From: Mxb001 sp051007175
GTDB taxonomy: Bacteria; Actinomycetota; Actinomycetes; S36-B12
Reading direction: 5' to 3'
Length of the DNA stretch: 23,095 nucleotides
NCBI GenBank assembly: GCA_051007175.1
Contig: JBPCSL010000019.1
Span: forward strand, 1 to 23,095
The notes under the pieces are model-generated. The model saw only the letters and a list, made by a program, of their open reading frames with translations. It ran no database searches and was not told the DNA's origin. The translations under genes were made by a program, and so were the position numbers. This document shows, in pieces, positions 7,574 to 14,879 of the stretch (positions are counted from its first letter, which is position 1; each line of letters starts with the position of its first letter).

Positions 7574-7579
7574 ACCCTA
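7574..7579 (-). promoter_or_regulatory. -10 box TAGGGT of a leaderless promoter (DUF4177 operon)
   Basis: On the minus strand TAGGGT is followed by six nt and then ATG 7567. It heads the four-gene minus-strand operon and is half of a divergent promoter pair with TAGGCT at 7626-7631. Confidence 0.6.
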
Positions 7580-7625
7580 GTACGCCGCCCCGCACGCGGC
7601 ACGGGGGCCGGTCCACGGCGCGGAC

Positions 7626-7631
7626 TAGGCT
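7626..7631 (+). promoter_or_regulatory. -10 box TAGGCT of a leaderless promoter (ArsA-like operon)
   Basis: TAGGCT, six nt (CACGGG), then GTG 7638. No Shine-Dalgarno precedes the GTG, so transcription probably begins at the start codon. The divergent -10 box is about 46 nt away, so the two polymerases would compete for the same 70-bp region. Confidence 0.6.
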
Positions 7632-7637
7632 CACGGG

Positions 7638-8618
7638 GTGTCCACGAGCGACTGGCCCGACGTGCTCCTCCACGTCGTGTCCGGCAAGGGCGGCACCGGC
7701 AAGACGACGGTGGCCGCCGCTCTCGCGCTCGGACTGGCGACCGGCGGGCGCCGCGTCATGCTCATGGAGGTCGAGGGACGCCAGGGCCTCGCCCAGCTCT
7801 TCGACGTGCCGCCGCTGCCCTACGAGGAGCGCAAGCTCGCGGTGGCCCCCGGCGGCGGCGAGGTGTGGGGCCTCGCGGTCGATCCCGAGGAGGCCCTTCT
7901 CGAGTACCTCGAGCTCTTCTACAACCTGCGCCGCGCCGGCGGTGCCCTGCGCCGGATGGGAGCGGTCGACTTCGTCACCACAATCTCGCCCGGACTGCGC
8001 GACGTGCTCCTCACCGGCAAGGCGGTGGAGCTCGTACGCCGCAAGGACAAGCAGCACGCCAAGCCCTACGACGCGATCGTGCTCGACGCCCCGCCGACCG
8101 GTCGCATCACGCGCTTCCTCAACGTCAACACCGAGATCGCCGGCGTCGCCAAGGTGGGGCCGATCCGCAGCCAGGCCGACGGCGTCATGGCCGTGCTGCG
8201 ATCCCCCAAGACCGTCGTGCACCTCACCACGCTGCTCGAGGAGATGCCGGTCCAGGAGACCGTCGACGGCATCGCCGAGCTCGAGGAGGCCGCGCTCCCC
8301 GTGGGAGGCATCGTCGTCAACATGACGCGCTCTCCCCTGCTGAGCGATGGCGACCTCGCGCTCGCCGCGGTCGGCGAACTGCCGCGAGACCAGGTGCAAG
8401 CAGGCCTCGCAGCCGCCGGGCTGCCCACCGACCTCGCCGACGCGCTGCTCGCGGAGGCGACCGACCACAGCGCGCGGGTGGCCGTGGAGGCCGCCGAGCG
8501 CGCGCGCATCAATGCCCTGGGGCGTCCCGTCTACGAGCTGCCGCTGCTGTCTAGCGGCATCGACCTGGCCGCCCTCTACGAGCTCGCCGGTCTCCTGCGA
8601 GAGCAGGGCATGGCATGA
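7638..8618 (+). CDS. ArsA/Get3-like ATPase, first of a pair
   Basis: A 326-residue P-loop ATPase of the ArsA/Get3 (anion-transporting ATPase-like) family, in the slot of Rv3679. The deviant Walker A GKGGTGKTT is at 16-24, with the signature lysine K17 that reaches across the dimer in this family. The switch II-like motif is LDAPPTGRI (about 151-159). At the switch I position, where Get3 has TDPAHNL, this protein has VEGRQGL, so the usual catalytic Asp is replaced by Glu. No membrane segment is seen. It starts at GTG 7638 from a leaderless promoter and overlaps the second ATPase by 4 nt (ATGA), which suggests equimolar synthesis and a heterodimer. A transport role is not shown; a redox or metabolic role is proposed for the mycobacterial pair. 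Confidence 0.88.
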   Translation: MSTSDWPDVLLHVVSGKGGTGKTTVAAALALGLATGGRRVMLMEVEGRQGLAQLFDVPPLPYEERKLAVAPGGGEVWGLAVDPEEALLEYLELFYNLRRAGGALRRMGAVDFVTTISPGLRDVLLTGKAVELVRRKDKQHAKPYDAIVLDAPPTGRITRFLNVNTEIAGVAKVGPIRSQADGVMAVLRSPKTVVHLTTLLEEMPVQETVDGIAELEEAALPVGGIVVNMTRSPLLSDGDLALAAVGELPRDQVQAGLAAAGLPTDLADALLAEATDHSARVAVEAAERARINALGRPVYELPLLSSGIDLAALYELAGLLREQGMA

Positions 8619-9739
8619 GCGGCCTCGACCTCGATGGCCTCCTCGCCGATCCGGCCACGCGCATCATCGTGTGCTGCGGATCGGGCGGTGTCGGCAAGAC
8701 GACGACCGCGGCCGCGATCGGGCTGCGTGCCGCGGAGCAGGGCCGCCGCGTCTGCGTGCTCACCATCGATCCCGCGCGCCGCCTGGCGCAGGCGATGGGC
8801 CTCACCGAGCTCGACAACACCCCGCGGCCGGTCATCGGCCTCGCCCCGGGCAGCGGCTCGCTCGACGCGATGATGCTCGACATGAAGCGGACCTTCGACG
8901 AGGTCGTCGAGTCTCACTCGGACCCGGAGCGGGCGCGGACGATCCTCGACAACCCCTTCTACCAAGCACTGTCCTCCTCCTTCGCCGGCACGCAGGAGTA
9001 CATGGCGATGGAGAAGCTCGGCCAGCTGCGCGCGGAGGCCGACGAGGAGGGCACCTGGGATCTCATCGTCGTCGACACCCCGCCATCGCGTTCCGCGCTC
9101 GACTTCCTCGACGCCCCCGAGCGCCTGGGCACCTTCCTCGACGGCCGCTTCATCCGGATCCTGCTCGCGCCCGCACGCGGCGCCGGCAAGGGCATCGGGC
9201 GCATCCTCGGCGCCGGATTCGGCCTCTTCGCGGGCGTGCTCAACAAGATCCTCGGCGCCCAGTTGCTGAGCGACCTCGCGGCCTTCGTCGGTGCCGTCGA
9301 CACGATGTTCGGCGGCTTCCGCGAGCGGGCGGAGGCGACCTACGCGCTGCTGCAGGACCGCGGTACGTCGTTCATCGTGGTGGCCGCACCCGAGCGCGAC
9401 GCGCTGCGCGAGGCGTCGTACTTCGTGGAGCGCCTCAAGGAGGATGAGATGCCCCTGGCGGGCCTCGTCCTCAACCGCGTGCAGGATGTCCGCGCAGCAG
9501 GCCTGTCATCGGAGAAGGCACTGGTCGCCTCCGAGCAGATCGCCGAGGATTCTCCGCTCACCGCAGCGCTCCTGCGCATGCATGCCGAGCGCGAGCGCAA
9601 TGCCGAGCGGCAGCGTCGGCTCGCGCGACGGTTCACGTCAGCGCATCCGGGGGTGCCGGTGACGGAGGTCATCGCCCTGGCCGAGGACGTGCACGACCTC
9701 GAGGGCCTGCGGACGGTGGGCGACCTGCTGGCGCAGTGA
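8615..9739 (+). CDS. ArsA/Get3-like ATPase, second of a pair
   Basis: A 374-residue partner ATPase, in the slot of Rv3680. The P-loop CGSGGVGKTTTA is at 21-32; the place of the signature lysine is Ser23, so it differs from the first ATPase. It does keep the switch I form LTIDPARRLAQAMG and the switch II form VVDTPPSRSALDF. The first protein has the lysine but lacks the Asp, the second has the Asp but lacks the lysine, so the two look complementary. A glycine-rich hydrophobic stretch at about 187-212 (ARGAGKGIGRILGAGFGLF) could be a client-binding or membrane-touching helix. It ends directly against the whiB stop codon on the other strand. Confidence 0.88.
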   Translation: MSGLDLDGLLADPATRIIVCCGSGGVGKTTTAAAIGLRAAEQGRRVCVLTIDPARRLAQAMGLTELDNTPRPVIGLAPGSGSLDAMMLDMKRTFDEVVESHSDPERARTILDNPFYQALSSSFAGTQEYMAMEKLGQLRAEADEEGTWDLIVVDTPPSRSALDFLDAPERLGTFLDGRFIRILLAPARGAGKGIGRILGAGFGLFAGVLNKILGAQLLSDLAAFVGAVDTMFGGFRERAEATYALLQDRGTSFIVVAAPERDALREASYFVERLKEDEMPLAGLVLNRVQDVRAAGLSSEKALVASEQIAEDSPLTAALLRMHAERERNAERQRRLARRFTSAHPGVPVTEVIALAEDVHDLEGLRTVGDLLAQ

Positions 9740-10051
9740 CTACGACGCGCGGAAGACGTCGAGGCTGATGGCGCGCTCGTACTCCTCGCGCGCGGTCTGC
9801 AGGAGGTGACGCCACGAGGTCACCTGGGGGCGGCGGCGCAGGAGGGCCCGGCGCTCGCGCTCGGTCATACCGCCCCACACGCCGAACTCCACGCGGTTGT
9901 CGAGGGCGTCGGCGAGGCATTCGGTGCGGACCTGGCAGCCCTGGCAGATGACCTTGGCGCGGTTCTGGGCGGCACCCTGGACGAAGAGCGCGTCCGGATC
10001 GGACGTGCGACAGGCGGCCCGCTGGGTCCACTCGGTCGACCAGGTCGTCAT
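9740..10051 (-). CDS. whiB4: WhiB-family iron-sulfur regulator (WhiB4/WblA type)
   Basis: A 103-residue Wbl protein. Four conserved cysteines C14, C36, C39 and C45 (C-x21-C-x2-C-x5-C) should hold a 4Fe-4S cluster; the family turn GVWGGMTERERRAL follows at 57-70, and a basic RRR stretch at 72-74 may touch DNA. Its place next to the ArsA-like pair and the class A PBP is that of M. tuberculosis whiB4 and Streptomyces wblA. I chose ATG 10051 because homology begins there; a longer frame exists upstream, but AAGGGGA lies just before this ATG. WhiB4 acts in redox control in mycobacteria; WblA represses antibiotic production and affects development in Streptomyces. Which applies here is unknown. Confidence 0.92.
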   Translation of the reverse strand: MTTWSTEWTQRAACRTSDPDALFVQGAAQNRAKVICQGCQVRTECLADALDNRVEFGVWGGMTERERRALLRRRPQVTSWRHLLQTAREEYERAISLDVFRAS

Positions 10052-10158
10052 GAACGCCGTCCCCTTTCCGAGGGATCGCCCCTCGACCGTCCTGGTGCCC
10101 GTGTGGCTAGTGCGCCCGGACGCTACGCCCCCTGGCACAAAGCAGACAGGCTCAGAAT

Positions 10159-10188
10159 AACTAAGGCGGACTAGTAAGAAAAGACCAA
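10159..10188 (-). promoter_or_regulatory. Possible whiB promoter in an AT-rich island
   Basis: On the minus strand TTGGTC (10188-10183) and TTAGTT (10164-10159) are 18 nt apart; a second possible -10, TATTCT, lies at 10159-10154. The leader before whiB would be about 100 nt. The stretch 10136-10193 is clearly AT-richer than the surroundings. The 231-nt gap 10052-10282 otherwise holds only the two divergent promoters. Confidence 0.35.
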
Positions 10189-10251
10189 TTTCGCCCGGAA
10201 GTTGGCCCCGGTCGGACCACCGTGGAGCGCGACTCCCGCGCCCCACTCACC

Positions 10252-10257
10252 TACCCT
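10252..10257 (+). promoter_or_regulatory. -10 box TACCCT for the PBP gene
   Basis: TACCCT would start transcription near 10264 and give a leader of about 19 nt that includes the Shine-Dalgarno GAGGAGG at 10272-10278 before GTG 10283. Confidence 0.5.
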
Positions 10258-10282
10258 GGACACGGCGTCGTGAGGAGGCAGT

Positions 10283-12595
10283 GTGGCGGAGCCCCGTCCG
10301 TCAGGGGTGGCAAGTCCCCTGGGCGTCCTCGGCCGTCTCGGCGCCTTCCTCCTCGTGGCCCTCCTAGGCGGGGCCATCGCGGCGGCCATGGTGCTGCCGC
10401 TCGCCGCCGGCGCCGGCCTGGTGACCCGGGGTGCGATCCAGAGTTTCGAGAGCCTGCCCTCCCAGCTCGACGCTCCCGAGCTCCCCGAGCGCTCCGTGAT
10501 CCTCGCCTCCGATGGCTCGGTCCTCGCCACGATCTACTACCAGAACCGCATCGAGGTCTCCCTCAGCAATGTGTCGCCCGTCATGCGCCAAGCGGTCGTC
10601 GCCATCGAGGACGCGCGCTTCCTCGACCATCCCGGCATCGACCTTCGCGGCACGCTGCGCGCGATCATCTCCAACGCGTCCTCGACATCCGGGCAGCAGG
10701 GCGGCTCGACGCTTACGCAGCAGTACGTGAAGAACGTCCTCATCGCGAGCGCGAGCAATGAGCAGGAGCTCGAGGCCGCGCGCGAGCGCACTCCCTCACG
10801 CAAGCTCCGCGAGATCCGATACGCACTAGCCCTCGAGCGCCGCTACTCTAAGGAGCAGATCCTCGAGAAGTACCTCAACATCGTGTACTTCGGGGCCGGC
10901 GCCTACGGGGTCGAGGCGGCGGCGCGGCGCTACTTCTCCAAGCCCGCCAGCGAGTTGGACCTCGTCGAGAGCGCCACCCTGGCCGGCATCGTGCAGCAGC
11001 CGACCGCCTTCGACCCCACGCGCAATCCCGACCTCTCCCAGACCCGGCGCAACATGGTGCTCGACGAGATGCAGCAGGCCGGCTTTATCACGTCGGTGCA
11101 GGCAGCGTCGGCGAAGGTCATCCCCATCGAGGACACCCTCGACCCGTCCCTGCAGCCGAATGGCTGCACCTCGTCCTACGCCCCCTACTTCTGCGACTTC
11201 GTCCTGCGCATGATCAAGGCCGACCCCGCCTTCGGGGAGACGCAGGTCGAGCGTGAGGCCCTGCTGCGACGCGGTGGCCTCACCATCCGCACGACCCTCG
11301 ACCCCGACACGCAGGCTGCCGCCTACGCTGCCACCACGAAGTACATCCCCGCGAAGGACCCGAGCCAGCGGGCGGCCGCGATCACGCTCGTCCAGCCCGG
11401 CACCGGCAATGTCATCGCCATGGCGCAGAACCGCCAGTGGGGCCTCTCCGGCCGCGGCAAGACGACGTACAACTACAACGTCGACCAAGGCTTCGGCGGC
11501 ACCATCGGCATGCAGGCCGGATCGACGTTCAAGGTCTTCACTCTCGCGGAGGCGCTGGAGGCCGGCTTCTCGCCTTTCGAGACAGTAGACGCACCCAACC
11601 CGAAGACCTTCGACAAGTTCGTCAACTGCACCACGGGCGAGAAGTTCCAGCCCGTGACCGTCCGCAATGCCGGGTCCGCTGGCGTCCTCGACATGTTCCA
11701 GGCGACGGCGTTCTCCACCAACACCTATTTCGTCACGCTGGCCGAGCGATACGGGCTGTGCCGCCAGGCCGAGATCGCCGAAGACATGGGCGTCCGCCTG
11801 GCCACCGGCGAACCACTGCAGCGGGTGCCGACCTTCTCCCTCGGCACCATGGAGGTCTCGCCCCTGTCGATGGCCGGGGCCTATGCCGCCTTCGCCAACC
11901 ACGGCGTCTACTGCGCCCCGCGCGTCGTGCTCGAGATCAAGGACCGCTACGGCAGCAACATCGACGTCCCCGCGCCGAGATGCCGGGAGGTCGTGAGCCG
12001 CGACGTCGCCGACACCGTCACGTCGGTGCTGTCGGGCGTCATCGACGGCCCGCTCACCGGTCGCACCGGAAGCGCCGCGTCACTGCCCGACCGCCCGGCG
12101 GCCGGCAAGACCGGCAGCACCAACGACAACGCGGCGATCTGGTTCGCCGGCTACACCCCCGACATGGCGGGCGCGGTGTGGGTCGGCGATCCGCGCGGCG
12201 GCTTCGCCTATCCCATGGCCGACGTCACCATCAACGGCACCTACTACTCCTACGTCTCCGGCGGGATGATCCCCAATCCCATCTGGCGGGAGACGATGAT
12301 CGCGGCCCTCGCCAACATCCCGCCGAGGGCCTTCGAGCTCTTCAATCACTGGGGGGTCGGCCCGGTCCGCGGTGTCGGACTCTCGCCGATCTACATCCCG
12401 CGCGAGCCGACGCCGTCGGCGTCTCCTAGCCCCACCGAGACCAAGGACCCGAAGCCGAAGCCGACGAACTCGCCCGGGCCCGGCCCCTCACCTGCGCCGA
12501 CGCCCGCACCCACGCCCACGCCGACTCCGGAGCCCACGCCCACGCCGACGCCGACCCCGACGCCGGAGCCCACCGGCCAGCCGACGCCCGGCTGA
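10283..12595 (+). CDS. ponA2: Bifunctional class A penicillin-binding protein (PonA2-like)
   Basis: A 770-residue peptidoglycan synthase. A single membrane anchor lies at about 20-48. The glycosyltransferase (GT51) domain has the catalytic E109 in VAIEDARF and the GGSTLTQQYVKN motif at 140-151. The transpeptidase domain has S414-T-F-K417 (active-site Ser), S478-T-N480 and K609-T-G-S612. Two cysteines, C295 and C304, sit in the linker and could form a disulfide. The C-terminal 60 residues are a Pro/Thr/Glu tail with PTPTPTPEP runs. I see no PASTA domain, which M. tuberculosis PonA2 (Rv3682) has. GTG 10283 follows GAGGAGG. The gene ends one nt before yqeY on the other strand. Confidence 0.95.
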   Translation: MAEPRPSGVASPLGVLGRLGAFLLVALLGGAIAAAMVLPLAAGAGLVTRGAIQSFESLPSQLDAPELPERSVILASDGSVLATIYYQNRIEVSLSNVSPVMRQAVVAIEDARFLDHPGIDLRGTLRAIISNASSTSGQQGGSTLTQQYVKNVLIASASNEQELEAARERTPSRKLREIRYALALERRYSKEQILEKYLNIVYFGAGAYGVEAAARRYFSKPASELDLVESATLAGIVQQPTAFDPTRNPDLSQTRRNMVLDEMQQAGFITSVQAASAKVIPIEDTLDPSLQPNGCTSSYAPYFCDFVLRMIKADPAFGETQVEREALLRRGGLTIRTTLDPDTQAAAYAATTKYIPAKDPSQRAAAITLVQPGTGNVIAMAQNRQWGLSGRGKTTYNYNVDQGFGGTIGMQAGSTFKVFTLAEALEAGFSPFETVDAPNPKTFDKFVNCTTGEKFQPVTVRNAGSAGVLDMFQATAFSTNTYFVTLAERYGLCRQAEIAEDMGVRLATGEPLQRVPTFSLGTMEVSPLSMAGAYAAFANHGVYCAPRVVLEIKDRYGSNIDVPAPRCREVVSRDVADTVTSVLSGVIDGPLTGRTGSAASLPDRPAAGKTGSTNDNAAIWFAGYTPDMAGAVWVGDPRGGFAYPMADVTINGTYYSYVSGGMIPNPIWRETMIAALANIPPRAFELFNHWGVGPVRGVGLSPIYIPREPTPSASPSPTETKDPKPKPTNSPGPGPSPAPTPAPTPTPTPEPTPTPTPTPTPEPTGQPTPG

Positions 12596-12596
12596 G

Positions 12597-13058
12597 TCAG
12601 CCCAGCGCGTCCTTCACAAGCGCGGCCACCCGCGCACCATCCGCGCGACCGCGCGTCTGCGGGGTGAGCGTCTTCATCACGATGCCCATGGCCGAAGGCC
12701 CCGTCTTGCCTTCCGCGGCGGCCGCGGCCACCGCCTCGGCGACCAAGGCCTTCACCTCGTCGTCGGACAACTGCTCGGGCAGGTAGCGCTGCAGGACACC
12801 CAGCTCGGCGCGCTCGCGGTCGGCGCGGTCGGTAGCGCCTGCCGCGTCGAAGGACTCCGCAGCCTCGCGGCGCTTCTTCGCCTCGCTCGTGAGCACGCCC
12901 ACGACCTCGTCGTCCGACAGCTGGCGAGCCTCCTTCCCGGAGACCTCAGCATTCGTCACGGCCGAGAGCGCCATGCGAATGGTCGCCATGGTGAGTTCGT
13001 CCTGCGCACGAATAGCCTCGGTGAGATCGCTCTGCAACTGGTCCTTCAAGGCGCTCAT
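12597..13058 (-). CDS. GatB/YqeY-domain protein
   Basis: A 153-residue YqeY-family protein. The whole length is the YqeY domain: an N-terminal helical part (MSALKDQLQSDL, then TIRMALSAVTNAEV) and the C-terminal helical tail related to the end of GatB (LQRYLPEQLSDDEV, PSAMGIVMKTLTPQ, GRADGARVAALVK). The GatB tail touches tRNA in the amidotransferase; the free-standing protein has no settled function. ATG 13058 is preceded by GAGGAT six nt upstream, which could serve as a weak Shine-Dalgarno or as an imperfect leaderless -10. It is divergent from the phosphoesterase (63 nt apart) and convergent with the PBP. Confidence 0.9.
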   Translation of the reverse strand: MSALKDQLQSDLTEAIRAQDELTMATIRMALSAVTNAEVSGKEARQLSDDEVVGVLTSEAKKRREAAESFDAAGATDRADRERAELGVLQRYLPEQLSDDEVKALVAEAVAAAAAEGKTGPSAMGIVMKTLTPQTRGRADGARVAALVKDALG

Positions 13059-13109
13059 GGGCCCATCCTCGCGCAGGCTCCCGCACCCGGCGCGATCGGT
13101 CCCGGGTGA

Positions 13110-13115
13110 CACACT
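13110..13115 (+). promoter_or_regulatory. Imperfect -10 box (CACACT) of the phosphoesterase gene
   Basis: CACACT lies six nt before GTG 13122, the spacing seen at the leaderless genes here, but it lacks the first T of TANNNT. No Shine-Dalgarno is present, so a leaderless start is likely though weaker. Confidence 0.35.
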
Positions 13116-13121
13116 CTGTCC

Positions 13122-14045
13122 GTGGCCTCTCGCGCGCTGAAGACGATCGGCCTCGGTGCCGTCGTCGGCGCGGGCCTGCTCGGCTACTCGCTTGTCGAGG
13201 CCGAGTCCTTCCGGGTACGCCGTGCGCGCGTGCCGGCGCTGCCCGCAGGAGCGGCCGACCTGCGGATCCTGCACCTGTCGGACCTGCATATGACGCCCCG
13301 ACGCCGACGGCTGCAGCAGTGGGTCGGATCGCTCGCGGAGATGCAGCCCGATCTCGTCGTCGTCACCGGTGACTTCCTCGCCCACCAGGAGGCGGTCGAC
13401 CCGGTCCTGCGCGCTCTCGAGCCGCTCCTCGCCACTCCGGGCGTCTTCGTCCTCGGCAGCAATGACTACTACGCCCCGCATCTCATCAATCCGTTCCAGT
13501 ACTTCGCCGGCCCCTCGGACCTGCGACCGGACCGTCCGCAGCTGCCGTGGCCCGACCTGGTGGCGCGCCTGGGCGATGCGGGCTGGGTGCACCTGCCCAA
13601 TGCGCGCGCACTGGTCAAGGCCGGTGGGCGCACCGTGGAGGTGCGCGGGGTCGACGATCCGCATATCGAGCGCGACGACTACGCCGAGATCGCCGGATCG
13701 CCCGAAACCTCCGCCGACCTCGCGATCGGCATCGCCCACGCCCCCTACCTGCGCGTGCTCGACGCCATGGCTGCCGACGGGATGGCGATCACCCTCGCGG
13801 GCCACACCCACGGCGGCCAGGTCTGCGTCCCGGGATTCGGCGCGCTCGTCACCAACTGCGACCTTGACCGGAGGCGCGCGAGCGGCCTGTCCCGCTACGA
13901 GCGGCCGCTCATGGAGTTCGCCCCCCACGACGATCCCGAGATGTGGCTGCATGTCTCGGCCGGCCTGGGGACCTCGCCCTACGCGCCGATCCGCTTCGCC
14001 TGCCCGCCGGAGGCCACGCTCCTCACCCTCACCGCCAGGGGCTAG
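13122..14045 (+). CDS. Metallophosphoesterase (YkuE/Rv3683-like)
   Basis: A 307-residue calcineurin-like phosphoesterase with an N-terminal membrane anchor or signal segment (about 8-25). Metal-binding motifs run in order: D54-x-H56 in HLSDLHM, G83-D84 in VVTGDF, GSND at 112-115 (N114), H206 in GIAHAPY, and GHTHGG at 227-232. The third motif is GSND and lacks the His of the classical GNH(E/D), as seems normal in this actinobacterial subgroup. Relatives such as YkuE are exported and act on phospholipids or cell-wall compounds. The substrate here is unknown. Its TAG stop (14043-14045) doubles as the first half of the tRNA-Pro -10 box. Confidence 0.9.
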   Translation: MASRALKTIGLGAVVGAGLLGYSLVEAESFRVRRARVPALPAGAADLRILHLSDLHMTPRRRRLQQWVGSLAEMQPDLVVVTGDFLAHQEAVDPVLRALEPLLATPGVFVLGSNDYYAPHLINPFQYFAGPSDLRPDRPQLPWPDLVARLGDAGWVHLPNARALVKAGGRTVEVRGVDDPHIERDDYAEIAGSPETSADLAIGIAHAPYLRVLDAMAADGMAITLAGHTHGGQVCVPGFGALVTNCDLDRRRASGLSRYERPLMEFAPHDDPEMWLHVSAGLGTSPYAPIRFACPPEATLLTLTARG

Positions 14046-14048
14046 ACT
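14043..14048 (+). promoter_or_regulatory. -10 box TAGACT for tRNA-Pro
   Basis: TAGACT ends 12 nt before the tRNA and would give a leader of about six nt. Its first three bases are the stop codon of the phosphoesterase. The same hexamer appears upstream of lysC, the SRP RNA and the LytR_C gene. Confidence 0.5.
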
Positions 14049-14060
14049 CCTACGGCTCGC

Positions 14061-14134
<74 letters not shown>

Positions 14135-14140
14135 CGCAGT

Positions 14141-14173
14141 CGAAGGGCCCGGATCCTCGATCTGGGCCCTTCG
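14141..14173 (+). terminator. Strong hairpin behind tRNA-Pro
   Basis: A 15-bp stem (14141-14155 with 14159-14173, one G-T pair) around a CTC loop, seven nt after the tRNA. It can form on both strands. No T run follows, as is common for actinobacterial terminators. Confidence 0.75.
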
Positions 14174-14239
14174 CTATGCCATCGGCAACGCCGCCTGCGC
14201 TCGCCCGCTCGAGGGAGAAGGGCGCCCGACCCACGCACA

Positions 14240-14269
14240 ATATATGTACTACTCCTGTTGATATATAGT
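14240..14269 (+). promoter_or_regulatory. Promoter with twin ATATAT boxes, leaderless HTH gene
   Basis: TATAGT at 14264-14269 lies six nt before ATG 14276, so the RNA should start at the ATG. Two ATATAT boxes, 14240-14245 and 14261-14266, are 21 nt apart (two helical turns). The first lies where a -35 would be and the second overlaps the -10. They look like an operator pair, probably for the HTH protein itself. This stretch is far richer in A and T than anything else nearby. Confidence 0.55.
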
Positions 14270-14275
14270 GCCCGC

Positions 14276-14878
14276 ATGGCCTCTCTGCGCGAGCATCGCG
14301 AGAGCCTCGGCATCTCCCAGGCGCACGCCGCCTTCCTGCTTGGCACGAGCCAGCCCAATGTGAGCACCTACGAGGCAGGGCACCTCGACGGCAGCGCACT
14401 CGTCGCCGCGCGCGTCGCGGCCTTCCTCGCGCTTCGCCCCGACACGCTCCACGCCCAGTCGTGGCTCGGCACATGCGCATCGCACGCGCGAGCGCTCAAG
14501 GCAGCGTCGCGCAGCCTCCGCGACTCGGATCGAGACGACTACGCGCTGCGCGCGGTCATCGGCATGAACGACGCCTTCGCCACGGCCTGCGCCCGGGGTG
14601 CCGCGCGCAGCGACCTGGAGTTCTTCCTCATTCCGCCGTCGACCACCGGGGATGCCGCCATGGACGCACTCCTCCAGGGCATGGCGGCGCACTGGGCGCG
14701 CACGGGCGGGCTCGAGCGCGTGCCGACCTGGACGCGGGGCGCTGTCGCGGAGAGGATGTGGTGGATCGGGCTGCCGGAGGGAGCCGACACGCTTCGGGCC
14801 GCCGCATACGCCCATGCCCTGCCTAGCCTGCGCGCGCGAGGGATCGTGCTGGATCGACGCGCCCTGGAGTCGGTCTGA
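14276..14878 (+). CDS. XRE-family HTH protein, candidate antitoxin
   Basis: A 200-residue protein whose N-terminus is an XRE helix-turn-helix (LREHRESLGISQAHAAFLLG, then TSQPNVSTYEAG, about 4-36). The rest, about 55-200, is a conserved-looking all-alpha domain (GDAAMDALLQGMAAHW at 125-140, PTWTRGAVAERMWW at 150-163, LRARGIVLDRRALESV at the end). I recall this form in actinobacterial regulators encoded just before DUF6036-type nucleotidyltransferases. ATG 14276 is chosen because the TATAGT box lies six nt upstream; the longer frame has no support. The next gene begins one nt after the stop. Most likely it represses its own promoter and neutralises or assists the neighbour. Direct proof of a toxin-antitoxin function is lacking. 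Confidence 0.75.
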   Translation: MASLREHRESLGISQAHAAFLLGTSQPNVSTYEAGHLDGSALVAARVAAFLALRPDTLHAQSWLGTCASHARALKAASRSLRDSDRDDYALRAVIGMNDAFATACARGAARSDLEFFLIPPSTTGDAAMDALLQGMAAHWARTGGLERVPTWTRGAVAERMWWIGLPEGADTLRAAAYAHALPSLRARGIVLDRRALESV

Positions 14879-14879
14879 C

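Noticed and set aside
12391..12573. Gly/Val repeat frame on the minus strand of the PBP tail
   Set aside because: It is the complement of the Pro/Thr repeat and has no start signal; a shadow of the real gene.
13059..13072. Leaderless promoter for yqeY (GAGGAT six nt before ATG)
   Set aside because: GAGGAT lacks the leading T and equally well serves as a Shine-Dalgarno; not strong enough to list as a promoter.
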